Made by a program: the position numbers and the translations under genes. The notes below the pieces were generated by a model. The model was not told the origin of the DNA. It searched no databases and saw only the letters and a list, made by a program, of their open reading frames with translations. This document shows, one piece after another, positions 8,985 to 19,130 of a stretch of 26,072 nucleotides of DNA (positions within the stretch are counted from its first letter, which is position 1; each line of letters starts with the position of its first letter). Where the stretch lies: the NCBI GenBank assembly GCA_003427395.1, contig BFEA01000349.1, positions 1,429,044-1,455,115 on the forward strand, in the 5' to 3' direction. The stretch is from Chara braunii (lineage: Eukaryota > Streptophyta > Charophyceae > Charales > Characeae).

Positions 8985-10663
8985 TCTTGGTTTTCATTCA
9001 CACACTAGTAGGTAGTACTCCGATTTGTCTATGAATGATCTCATGCTCATTTCTTGTGATTTGGACTAGTAGAGATCTTGCATTTCACTCACATGTTAGT
9101 AGGAGATCCTCCGATTCTTCTATGGATGATCTCTTGCTTGTATCTTGTGATATAGCCTAGTGTAACTCTTGCATTTTACTCACACACTAGTAGGAGATGA
9201 TTCGATTCTTCCATGGATGATCTCTTGCTCAAATCTTGTGATATAGCCTAGTGTAACTCTTGCATTTCACTCACACACCAGTAGGAGATGTTCCGATTCT
9301 TCTATGAATGATCTCATGCTCATTTCTTGTGATTTGGACTAGTGTAGGTCTTGCTTTTCACTCACATGCTAGTAGGTAGAGCTCCGATTCTTCTATGGAT
9401 GATCTCATGTTCAATCTTTGTGTTTTGAGTTACTTCAACTCTTGCATTTCACTCACATACTAGTAGGAGATGCTCCGCTTCTTTTATGAATGATCTCAAA
9501 CTCATTACTTGTGATTTGGACTAGTGTAGATCATACTTTTCACTCACATGCTAGTAGGAGATGATCCGATTCTTCCATTGATGATCTCTTGCTCATTTCT
9601 TGTGATATAGCCTAGTGTAACTCTTGCATTTCACTCACACACTAGTAGGAGATGTTCCGATTCTTCTATGATGATCTCATGCTCATTTCTTGTGACTTGG
9701 ACTAGTGTAGGTCTTGCATTTCACTCACACACTAGTAGGAGATGATCCGATTCTTCCATGAATGATCTCTTGCCCATTTCTTGTGATGTAGCCTAGTGTA
9801 ACTCTTGCCTTTCACTCACACACTAGTAGGAGATGTTTCGATGCTTCTATGAAAGATCTCATGCTCATTTCTTGTGATTCGGAATAGTAGAGATCTTGCA
9901 TTTCACTCACATGTTCGTAGGAGATCCTCCGATTCTTCCATGGATGATCTCTTGCTTGTACCTTGTGATATAGCCTAGTGTAACTCTTGCATTTCACTCA
10001 CACACTAGTAAGAGATGATCCGATTCTTCCATGGATGATTTCTTGCTCATTTCTTGTGATATAGCCTAGTGTAACTCTTGCATTTCACTCACACACTAAT
10101 AGGAGATGTTCCGATTCGTCTATGAATGATCTCGTGCTCATTTCTTGTGATATAGCCTAGTGTAACTCTTGCATTTCACTCACACACTAGTAGGAGATGT
10201 TCCGATTCTTCTATGAATGATCTCATACTCATTTCTTGNATCTCTTGCTCAAACCTTGTGATATAGCCTAGTGTAACTCTTGCATTTCACTCACACACTA
10301 GTAGGAGATGTTCCGATTCTTCTATGAATGATCTTAAACTCATTTTTTGTGATTTCGGACTAGTATAAATCTTGCTTTTCACTCACATGCTAGTACGAGA
10401 TGATCCGATTCTTGTATGGGTGATCTCATGCTCATAGCTTGTGATTTGGCCTAGTGTAGACCTTGCTTTTCTCTCACAAGCTAGTAGGAGATGCTCCGCT
10501 TCTTCTATGGATGATCTCGTGTTCAATCTTTGGGATTTGGGCTACCTCAACTCTTGCATGTCACTCACATACTAGTAAGTGATGCTCCGATTCCTCAAGG
10601 GATGATCTCATGCTCAATACTTGTAACTCGGCCTAATGCAAGTCTTGATTTTCACCCATATGC
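8985..10663 (+). repeat. ~91-bp satellite array (subfamily 1)
   Basis: About 18 tandem units of 90-92 bp. Each holds TTTCACTCACACACTAGTAG, then AGATG.TCCGATTCTTC, then GATCTCATGCTCATTTCTTG and a GAT..GG.CTAGTG segment. Two unit types partly alternate, one with GATATAGCCTAGTGTAAC and one with GATTTGGACTAGTGTAG. The single N at 10239 sits where a unit is cut short, so the assembly has probably collapsed there. The array breaks at 10664 for an inserted transposon and resumes at 12411. No coding frame runs through it. Confidence 0.93.
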
Positions 10664-10841
10664 TACCGTCTTCACCCGAAAATAACGCCCGGGCGTTATA
10701 TTCAACTTATCCCAAAAAGGTCCCAATTATGTTTTTACTTATTTTTTTCCGAATATAACGCCCCTCCAAATAGAACGCTCGGGCGTTCTATTCGAAGAAG
10801 TCATTGTAAATTATACTAAAACTTTTTTTTTTTTTTTTTTT

Positions 10842-11742
10842 NNNNNNNNNNNNNNNNNNNNNNNNNNNNNNNNNNNNNNNNNNNNNNNNNNNNNNNNNNN
10901 NNNNNNNNNNNNNNNNNNNNNNNNNNNNNNNNNNNNNNNNNNNNNNNNNNNNNNNNNNNNNNNNNNNNNNNNNNNNNNNNNNNNNNNNNNNNNNNNNNNN
11001 NNNNNNNNNNNNNNNNNNNNNNNNNNNNNNNNNNNNNNNNNNNNNNNNNNNNNNNNNNNNNNNNNNNNNNNNNNNNNNNNNNNNNNNNNNNNNNNNNNNN
11101 NNNNNNNNNNNNNNNNNNNNNNNNNNNNNNNNNNNNNNNNNNNNNNNNNNNNNNNNNNNNNNNNNNNNNNNNNNNNNNNNNNNNNNNNNNNNNNNNNNNN
11201 NNNNNNNNNNNNNNNNNNNNNNNNNNNNNNNNNNNNNNNNNNNNNNNNNNNNNNNNNNNNNNNNNNNNNNNNNNNNNNNNNNNNNNNNNNNNNNNNNNNN
11301 NNNNNNNNNNNNNNNNNNNNNNNNNNNNNNNNNNNNNNNNNNNNNNNNNNNNNNNNNNNNNNNNNNNNNNNNNNNNNNNNNNNNNNNNNNNNNNNNNNNN
11401 NNNNNNNNNNNNNNNNNNNNNNNNNNNNNNNNNNNNNNNNNNNNNNNNNNNNNNNNNNNNNNNNNNNNNNNNNNNNNNNNNNNNNNNNNNNNNNNNNNNN
11501 NNNNNNNNNNNNNNNNNNNNNNNNNNNNNNNNNNNNNNNNNNNNNNNNNNNNNNNNNNNNNNNNNNNNNNNNNNNNNNNNNNNNNNNNNNNNNNNNNNNN
11601 NNNNNNNNNNNNNNNNNNNNNNNNNNNNNNNNNNNNNNNNNNNNNNNNNNNNNNNNNNNNNNNNNNNNNNNNNNNNNNNNNNNNNNNNNNNNNNNNNNNN
11701 NNNNNNNNNNNNNNNNNNNNNNNNNNNNNNNNNNNNNNNNNN
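10842..11742. other. Assembly gap (901 N)
   Basis: Unknown bases, flanked on the left by a T run (10823-10841) and on the right by GT repeats. Low-complexity edges suggest the gap is a sequencing or assembly failure inside the transposon. Reading frames drawn through it are meaningless. Confidence 0.99.
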
Positions 11743-11814
<72 letters not shown>

Positions 11815-11823
11815 GAGAGAGAG
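11743..11823. repeat. (GT)n(GA)n compound microsatellite
   Basis: About 20 GT dinucleotides pass directly into GA dinucleotides with two GACA interruptions, inside the TA-flanked transposon. Confidence 0.97.
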
Positions 11824-12410
11824 CCAAAATGTCTCTCTCTCACGCACACGGACACGTGCATGTAAGTGGATGGGCAGTGTCGAAGGGAGACTCCAAGAAA
11901 CGAGCACTTTACTCACCAAGTTGCTTGCTGTGCAGATCGATGCGAAGTGGAGGGGCGGATTCCAAGAACGCGACCTGCCCCAATGGCTTTCTAAATTCTT
12001 CGGCCCCAATGGCTTTCTGAACATCTTCGGCCTATTTTCCGACTGGCTCCACCACTCACGACATGGAAAAAAGACAAATAATAGTAGTGTATCTTTCAAT
12101 GTTCTAGCGGAAGATTCATTCTCATTTTGCACAATTCATGAGTAGTGGAGCGAGGCCCACTGTGACGCGGCACTAATGGGTAGCGGTTTTTGGCATAACG
12201 GCAGCGAGGCCCCCCTACTGGTACCGGTTCGGAATTGCAGAATAAAACGCCCGGGCGTTCTATACTTTTTTTTTTCCGAAGGTCCCCTATCCCAAAAAGT
12301 TAGTCATTTTCTTCAGAATACAACGCCCGGGCGTTGTAAACGAATACTACGCCCGTAGGGCGTTATATTCGTACATAACGCCCGAGCGTTATTTTCGGGT
12401 GAAGACGGTA

Positions 12411-12600
12411 GTAGGGAATACCCCGAATTTTCCATAAGTGATCTTGTGTTCAAAACTTGTGTTTTGGGACTAGTCTAGCTTGTGCCTTCCTACTCACACG
12501 GTAGATGATGACATTCCGTTTCAAATTTGGTTGCATGCATGAGCCATGGGCATGTGTTTGAGCAAGTCTCACTCACATACATGGCTCGACTCTCACATGA
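12411..12600 (+). repeat. Remainder of satellite subfamily 1 and transition zone
   Basis: Directly after the transposon the interrupted unit resumes (GTAGGGAATACCCCGAATT, compare GTAGGAGATGCTCCGATT in intact units). About two strongly diverged units follow before the ~92-bp subfamily 2 starts. Confidence 0.7.
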
Positions 12601-14925
12601 TGATGTTTCGGTTCCTACTTAGTTGATCTTTCCCCTTTGTGCATGTGTTTTTCACTAGTTCTAGCTTCTCATTGTTGAGTTCGTGTATGTTGTGATGTTC
12701 GGGTTTATACTTAGTTGAACTCTCCTTCATGTGCATCTGCCTTTCACTAGTTTTATCTCCTTATTGTCAAGTTCGTGCATGTTGTGATGTTCCGGATCCT
12801 ACTTAGTTGATCTCTCCTCTATGTGCATGTGCCGTTCACTAGTCAAGCATCCCATTGTCAAATTCATATGTGTTGTGATGTTCCGGTTCCTACTTAGTTG
12901 ATCTTTCCTCCATGTTCATGTGTCCTTCGCTAGTTCAAGTATCTCATTGACAAGTTCATACATGTTGTGATATTCCGGTTCCACCTTAGTTGATCTCTCC
13001 TCTATGTGCATATGATCTTCACAAGTTCTAGCTTCCCATTATCAAGTTCGTGTATGTTGTGATGTGACGGTTCCTACTTAGTTGATCTTCCTTCATGTGC
13101 ATATGTCTTCACTAGTTTAAGTATCTCATTGTCAAGTTCATGTATGTTGTGATGTTCCGGTTCCTACTTAGTTGATCTTTCTTCCATGTGCATATGTCTT
13201 TCACTAGTTCTAGCTTCTCCTTGTCAAGTCCATGTATGTTGTGATGTTTCGGTTCCTACCTAGTTGATCTTTCCCCCATATGCATGTGTCCTTCACTAGT
13301 TCAAGTATCTCATTGTCGAGTTAATGTATGATGAGATGTTCCGGTTCCTACTTAGTTGATTTTTCCTCCATGTGCATATGTCTTTCACTAGTTCTAGTTT
13401 GTCATTGTCAAGTTCGTGTATGTTGAGATGTTCCGGTTCATACTTGGTTGATTTTTCCTCCATGTGCATGTGTCCTCCACTAGTTCAAGTATCCCATTGT
13501 CAAGCTCGTGTATGTTGTGATGTGTCGGTTCCTACTTAGTTGATCTTTCCTTCATGTGCATATGTCTTCACTAGTTCAAGTATCTCATTGTCAAGTTCGC
13601 GTATGTTGTGATGTTCCGGTTCCTACTTTGTTGATCTTTCCTCCATGTGCATATGTCTTTCACTAGTTCTAGCTTCTCCTTGTCAAGTTCATGTATGTTG
13701 TGATGTTCCGGTTCCTACCTAGTTAATTTTTCCCCCATGTGCATGTGTCCTTCGCTAGTTCAAGTATCTCATTGTCAAGTTCATGTATGTTGTGATGTTC
13801 CGGTTCGTACTTGGTTGATCTTTCTTCCATGTGCATATATCCTTCACTAGTTCAAGTATCTCATTGTCAAGTTCGTGTATGTTGTGATGTTCTGATTCCT
13901 ACTTAGTTGATCTTTCCTCCATGTGCATGTCTTTCACTAGTTCTAGCTTCTCCTTGTCAAGTCCATGTATGTTGTGATGTTCCGGTTCCTACCTAGTTGA
14001 TCTTTCCCCCATGTGCATGTGTCCTTCACTAGTTCAAGTATCTCATTGTCAAGTTTATGTATGTTGTAATGTTACGGTTCATACTTGGTTGATCTTTCCT
14101 CCATGTGCATGTGTCCTCCAACTAGTTCAAGTATCCCATTGTCAAGTTCGAGTATGTTGTGATGTGTCGGTTCCTACTTTGTTGATCTTTCCTTCATGTG
14201 CATATGTCTTTCACTAAGTTCTAGCTTCTCCTTGTCAAGTTTATAAATGTTGTGATGTTTCGGTTCCTACTTAGTTGATCCTCCCCCCATGTGCATGTGT
14301 CCTTCACTAGTTCAAGTATCTCATTGTCAAGTTCATGTATGTTGTGATGATCCGGTTCCTACTTAGTTGATCTTTTCTCCAAGTGCATGTATCCTCCACT
14401 TATTCAAGTATCCCATTGTCAAGTTCATGTATGTTGTGATGTGCCGGTTCCTACTTAGTTGATCTTTCCTTCATAGGCATGTTTCATTCACTAAGTTCAA
14501 GTATCTCATTGTCAAGTTCATGTATGTTGTGATGTTCCGGTTCCTACTTAGTTGATCTTTCCTCCATGTGCATGTGTCTTTCACTAGTTCTAGCCTCTCA
14601 TTATCAAGTTCGTGTGTGTTGTGATGTTCCGGTTTCTAGTTAGTTGATCTTCCCTCCATGTGCATGTGTCTTTCACTAGTTCTAGTTTCTGATTGTCAAG
14701 TTCATGTATGTTGCGATGTTCCGGTTCCTACTTTGTTGATCTTTCCTCTACGTGTATGTGATTTTCACTAGTTCTAGCTTCTCATTGTCAAGTTCATGTA
14801 TGTTGAGATGTTCCGGGTCATGCTTAGTTGATGTTTCCTCTATGTGTATATGTTTTTCACTATCTCTAGCTTCTCATTGTCAAGTTCATGTATGTTGAAG
14901 TGTTCCAATTCGTGCCTATTCGATC
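12600..14925 (+). repeat. ~92-bp satellite array (subfamily 2)
   Basis: About 25 tandem units built as TTGTGATGTTCCGGTTCCTA, then CTTAGTTGATCTTTCCTCCA, then GTGCATATGTCTTTCACTAG, then TTCTAG or TTCAAG with CATTGTCAAGTTCATGTATG. Units with CTAGCTTCTC and CAAGTATCTC tend to alternate. The period and the anchor GATGTTCCG.TTC....TGATCT are shared with subfamily 1, so both probably descend from one satellite. The frame 14011-14217 is a by-product of the repeat. Confidence 0.93.
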
Positions 14926-15000
14926 TTTCACTATGGGATGGCTGACCGACATTTGGCTGCTACTACGGAGAGCTGATTTGATTAGGATTAAAAGTTTCTT

Positions 15001-15012
15001 CTTCTCTCTCTC

Positions 15013-15085
<73 letters not shown>

Positions 15086-15112
15086 NCTCTCTCTCTCTCT
15101 CTTCCTCTCTCC

Positions 15113-15146
<34 letters not shown>

Positions 15147-15187
15147 TCCTTTCCTACTTGCCCTTTCTCTCCCTCTCTCTTCCCCTC
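15001..15187. repeat. (CT)n microsatellite
   Basis: Long CT run with one N at 15086 and minor TATC and TTCC interruptions near 15134-15160. Confidence 0.96.
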
Positions 15188-16289
15188 ACTTGGCATATGA
15201 CTAACCTTTCTCCCCTCACTTGGTACATTGCCAGGGTGCGAACGGTAAAAAAAAGATCAGACCTCACTTGGTGGAGAAAGAGGGCAAGGGGAGGGTAGCC
15301 GGTCCCTTGTGCCACCAAGAAGGCAAAAGAAAGGGCGGTTGAGAAAGTGGGAAAAAGAGGCGGAATCCGAGAGAGAGTATAAGTGGAAGCAAGGTCAGTT
15401 TGACTCAACCATTTCCCCGACTGCATGACTATGAAAAGAGGATGGGCTGATTGAGCAAAGAAAAGCGAACAAAAAACAGCCAAAGAGCATGAAGAAGATA
15501 GGCATGTGGGAGGGGCTATGTGTTGACCCCCAACGAGGGATTGTATGGATCTTTGCTTTGTGTGGGATTGTGCAGGTAAGTGAAGGCTAAGGATGCCTTG
15601 AGCGGGATAGGGCCGGGAGGAACCGGGCATCAAAAAGAAAAAGGGAAGAGGGGCAAAGGGGCTATGGGACCCTTAGCATAAAGCCAACCCATGGAAATGA
15701 CCTTTGCGTTTGAGACTTGGAATGTAAATGAGAAAATGGAGTGCTATCTTGATAAGGGAAATGTGAAGTTGTACGTGCATGCATGTAAAGGCCCTGAAAA
15801 GACTAAGGAGCCTGCGTCAATAGGGTTGAGTAAGATGTATGAGACCGATGGGTGAGTAGAGGCGAGAGGAAAGACGACATCGCTGCACCCCAATGACGCC
15901 GTAGGAACACAATGCTTAGGGAAATGGTGTGCGGCCTAAGGATGACGCTTAGCCTGCGCACAAGAGAAGAGAGACTCTCAAAGAACCTTTGGACTGTCTG
16001 CGTATTGGAAAGAGCAATTGTCTGAGAACACAACCAAGAATCAAAAAAAAATTCAGCGTTGCGGAGTGACCAGTGAGACTACCACCCGGCGTGAGGGTTG
16101 AGTTACATCCCCAATGTCAAAGCTCTCTCACGCGATGTCCCACCCCCATCCATCTCAAAGCACAAGGTGGGGGTGACCCTGGGACGAATGGCCCGCGCCC
16201 TGAGCATGAGTGTGGGCCGGACGAGCCAACTGGGACCCGCAGTGGGATTGACTAAGGCTCGAAAGTTTACCGGGGTTCGGCCCTACAAC
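15188..16289. other. Unclassified 1.1-kb segment before the 3' LTR
   Basis: Mixed-composition sequence that matches nothing else in the window. CCTCACTTGG recurs three times at its left edge (15184, 15213, about 15262). A splice-donor-like GTAAGT lies near 15577, and a fairly GC-rich part covers 16060-16289. Open frames here (minus 15154-15633, minus 15803-16033, plus 16073-16319) are short and show no recognisable domains. The right edge abuts the truncated LTR at 16290. It may be the remnant of a further inserted element. Confidence 0.4.
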
Positions 16290-17294
16290 GGTCCTATAGC
16301 CTATACCCGGGTCCGGTAGAGGCCGAGAGGCTAAAACAGATACGGTACCGGTCGGTCAGTCAGTCCGGTCTAGGTCGAGTCTAGGCTAGTTGTAGTCTAT
16401 AGATAGGATGGGCACATCGGCTCAGGGCTTTTGGCAGTTGGTACCGAGTACATCGCTGCTGCACTACGCGTAAACCGGAAGTGCTGACGGCTCAGCGTGG
16501 AAGGAGACAGACATAGCCAGACCTTCGGAGCGCCGACCATAACTGGGACCTGCGCTGTACTTTGCCAGCACTCAGGGGCTGACAGAGGTCTGGCTTATCG
16601 AGGTCTGCTGGGGGCGAGAGAGATTGGTGCCCTGCTGGACCCTCCTCTGGAGTGGGGTTCCAGGGTGATGGTGCTGCAGCCATAGCTGCAACTTCTTCTT
16701 CAGAGGTCATCTTGTCAGGGTTTGGTGCGGTGCTGCTGCAGACTTCCACCCGGGAAGTCTTCCGACACTTCGTCATCATCAGATACTGTGGCGCTGGTCT
16801 TCTTCTTCATCCTCTGAGTGGCGCTTGGCCTCAGAGGCCTGTTTCAGGGTGGCGCTTCCCTGTGGAGGCTATATTTGGGTGGCGCTTGATGATTCAGGGG
16901 CTCAGGGGTGTTACGGGTGTTAATCAGGGTTGGGGAGTGAAGCGTTGCTCAATTCTGAGCAGCGCACTATAGTACTGAAGTTATCCTGACAATTCGAGAC
17001 TCTGAGTTTAATAAAACAGTGTGTAACTGGGTTAGGACTATCATCGTTTCATTGTTTCCAGGATGTGATCTGCTCGGCTTTTCTCTATGACTGGTTGTGA
17101 GGATTGAGTGGAGTGAATTGCACTTCCAGTGTACCCTGTCATATCGCATGGTCAAGTCTTCCGCTGTGTTATCTCTCCTTATGTGGTGTGATACTCCTAT
17201 CCTCTCCCCTTCCTTCTGTGTATGTATGGGCATACCTGGAAGTCTATGTGTGTGAGTGTTGGACATCAGACAGCAAACAACCAGAATCATAACA
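16290..17294 (+). mobile_element. 3' LTR of element 1, 5'-truncated
   Basis: Collinear with 877-1874 at about 95% identity, including one 3-bp TTC insertion near 16698, the polyadenylation signal (17010-17015) and the ATAACA end. The counterpart of 614-876 is missing and no polypurine tract precedes it, so its 5' end has been lost. It is followed at once by GTCG and the pyrimidine satellite. The divergence between the two LTRs shows an old insertion. Confidence 0.88.
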
Positions 17295-17298
17295 GTCG

Positions 17299-17737
17299 TT
17301 TTTTTTGTTTTTTTTTTCGTCATGCACATACACTACCGCCAGGTCCTCGTCCTCCTCCTGCTCCTCCTACTCCTCCTATCTTCTTCTTCTTCTCTCCTCC
17401 TCGTCCTCCTCCTTTCATCTTGTCCTCCCCCCCCCCTCCTCCTCCTCCTCCTCCTCCTCCTCCTCTCGTCTTCGTCTTCTTCTCTCCACCTCCTCCACCT
17501 ACTTATTTTTCTCCTTCTCTCCTCCTCCTCCTCGACCTCCTTCATCATTGTCTTTTTTTTCTGTCATCCACATACACTACCAGTAGGTCCTCGTCCACCT
17601 CCTGCTCCTCCTCCTCCGCCGCCTCCTTTTGTCTTGTTCTTCTCTCCTCCTCTTCCTCCTTCCGTCTTCTCTTCCTTTCGTCCGTTCGCTTTTCAAGTCT
17701 CTGTCTTCCTCCTCCTCCTTCCTCTCCTCCTTCCTCT
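17299..17737. repeat. Pyrimidine satellite, right flank (about two units)
   Basis: Two tandem units of about 243 bp, each with a T-run, then CATACACTACC, then AGGTCCTCGTCC, then TCC/TTC repeats. The second starts near 17550. It is the continuation of the block at 403-613. Frames on both strands encode Ser/Pro/Leu or Arg/Glu runs only. Confidence 0.85.
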
Positions 17738-17780
17738 TGTTAAATGCTGCGCCTGCAACAGGCTGCATGGACCATTTTTA

Positions 17781-18060
17781 GGCCCGTGTTAGTTTCAGCC
17801 TGAAAGCCTGAAAACGAGGGCTTACAGGCCCCGTGTCAGTTTCAGCCTGAAAGCCTGAAAACCAGGGCCTACAGGCCCCGTGTCTGTTTCAGCCTGACAG
17901 CCTGAAAACTAGGGCCTACAGGCCTCGTGTCTGTTTCAGCCTGACAGCCTGAAAACCAGGGCCTACAGGCCCCGTATCTGATTTAGCCTGACAGCCTGAA
18001 AACCAGGGCCTACAGGCCTCGTGTCGTTTCAGCCTGACAGCCTGAAAACAAGGGCCTATA
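17781..18060 (+). repeat. Six ~47-bp direct repeats in LTR 2
   Basis: Units start at 17781, 17827, 17874, 17921, 17968 and 18015. Each reads GGCCCCGTGTC, then TTTCAGCCTGA.AGCCTGAA, then AACCAGGGCCTACA with a few substitutions. Position near the start of the LTR suggests U3. Repeated enhancers are known in U3 of other LTR elements; that role here is inference. Confidence 0.93.
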
Positions 18061-18063
18061 GGC

Positions 18064-18152
18064 CCTCAGGCTTTAGCCAGAAGCTACCTGGAAACTTCCC
18101 AGAAGCTTCCTCAGGCTTTGGCCAGAAGCTACCTGGAAACTTCCGGAAGTTT
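18064..18152 (+). repeat. Two-unit ~45-bp direct repeat in LTR 2
   Basis: CCTCAGGCTTTAGCCAGAAG at 18064 recurs as CCTCAGGCTTTGGCCAGAAG at 18109, each followed by CTACCTGGAAACTTCC. A third partial start, CCTCAGG, is at 18153. It follows directly after the 47-bp repeats. Confidence 0.9.
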
Positions 18153-19118
18153 CCTCAGGGTCTAGCACGTTTGGGCATTGGCAAGGGCAGCCTCCTGGAC
18201 GGGCCAACACTAAAAAAGACTGGCCCGCCCTACAGGCAGCCAGGTAGTTCATAGGGACTGGCCAGGCACTTCACGTGCAGTTCAGGCAGGAGGGAGTAGT
18301 AGTCTTCAGGATTCGGCCGCAACACTCTGGAGGGAGCGCTGGAGGAGTAGTAGTAGTGTTAGCCTTAGTCTTCAAGCGCTGGGAGCAGTAGCTAGCTATA
18401 GTCTCCAGCATTGGGCGCCATAGCTAGGATAGCACTAGAGAGAGAGAGATTGGGCGGAGGCCAGAGGTACTTACCTGCAGCACCGTTGCTCCAGCTTCGT
18501 CTTCGAGGTACCTGCAACACAGCGCCAATATCACAGGTTAGTATCAGGCTCGTAACAAAGAGAGAGAGAGTTCTTCTTCTTCCTCTTCTTAGTCCACCAT
18601 CTCCCTCTCACCCTCTCATCATCTGACCCCACTGCATCTGCAGACTACGAGAGAAGAGAGAAAGAGCTTGGTGACATTGGATCCAGACTCGACTTTTGGA
18701 CCTCAGACATTGCAACGAGGGATTATTTGGGACTGGTGACAAAGACTTGGTCTGATTCCCTCCTCTTCGTCTGTGTACGTCTGGACCTGGCGCTTTCTTC
18801 CTGTGTACAGCGCCAGGCTCCTTCACACCTTGTGATGGCTACGATGTATGTTTGGTCTGCGTTCAAACATTGATTGGGCTAGTCATTAGCATCCTAGCAT
18901 TCTGTTTCGCTATCTGATACTATGTGAATGAGGTCAGTCCCGGTCAGGTCAGGATTTGTATCTAAGTCTTCCCTGCGCTATTCAGCACTATTTTGTATGT
19001 ATTGGAATGCACATTGCTTGTTGAGAATCTACTTGCACAGCATTGTCCATTCAGTCCTTTTCGTCACATTGCGGATCCTCGATTTCTATGTACATCGGCC
19101 AACTGGGCATGTAACAGT

Positions 19119-19130
19119 TGGTATCGGAAC
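19119..19130 (+). promoter_or_regulatory. Primer-binding site of element 2 (initiator Met tRNA type)
   Basis: TGGTATCGGAAC lies two bases after the LTR end TAACA. The first ten bases equal those of element 1. It differs from the usual plant TGGTATCAGAGC at two positions, one of them shared with element 1. Confidence 0.8.

Larger units (their letters stand above)
10666..12408. mobile_element. TA-flanked inverted-repeat DNA transposon, non-autonomous
   Basis: The left end CCGTCTTCACCCGAAAATAA (from 10666) and the right end (to 12408) are inverted copies over 34 bp with one mismatch. TA lies outside each end (10664-10665, 12409-12410). Removing the element and one TA restores GCTAGTAGG, the sequence expected in the satellite unit it interrupts, so the duplication and ends are directly supported. 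TA duplication points to a Tc1/mariner-like mechanism, but no transposase is visible and about 901 bases are unknown. The arms carry the palindrome AACGCCCGGGCGTT or close variants at 10684, 10774, 12246, 12322 and 12377. The visible interior (about 11824-12145) has a plus-strand frame with no recognised relatives and an approximate 26/27-bp tandem duplication (11978-12030). Confidence 0.8.
614..17294 (+). mobile_element. Degenerate Ty3/gypsy LTR retrotransposon 1 with nested insertions
   Basis: Order seen: LTR, tRNA primer site, leader, gag with zinc knuckle, protease, reverse transcriptase/RNase H, integrase, other material, then a second copy of the LTR in the same orientation. Protease-RT-RNaseH-integrase is the Ty3/gypsy (Metaviridae) order. 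The LTRs are about 95% identical where they overlap (roughly 50 differences in 1 kb, counted by eye). GTCG lies immediately before TG at 614 (610-613) and immediately after CA at 17294 (17295-17298). Joining the two flanks recreates the satellite order seen intact at 17530-17585. The coding part ends abruptly in integrase at about 7445; 7446-16289 is foreign or rearranged, and the 3' LTR lacks the counterpart of 614-876. The alternative is two separate copies of one family, but the matching flanks make a single insertion more likely. Confidence 0.75.
17738..19116 (+). mobile_element. 5' LTR of element 2 (1379 bp)
   Basis: It starts TGTTA and ends TAACA, a perfect 5-bp inverted terminus. The end lies two bases before the primer site, the same spacing as in element 1. 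The left edge is the clean end of the pyrimidine satellite. The U3 side carries six ~47-bp direct repeats and a two-unit ~45-bp repeat. No second copy occurs in the window, so age cannot be estimated, and no target duplication can be tested. Confidence 0.85.

Noticed and set aside
10788-12132. Long minus-strand open frames across the gap
   Set aside because: Most residues are unknown bases; the rest are encoded by microsatellites.
14011-14217. Cys-rich 68-codon frame in the satellite
   Set aside because: It is produced by the 92-bp unit and occurs by chance where stops happen to be absent.
8985-14925. Regular repeats considered as a CRISPR array
   Set aside because: Units are full-length tandem copies without unique spacers, in a eukaryotic context.
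15154-15633. 159-codon minus-strand frame
   Set aside because: Its end runs into the CT microsatellite, and no domain or homologue is recognised; kept only as part of the unclassified segment.
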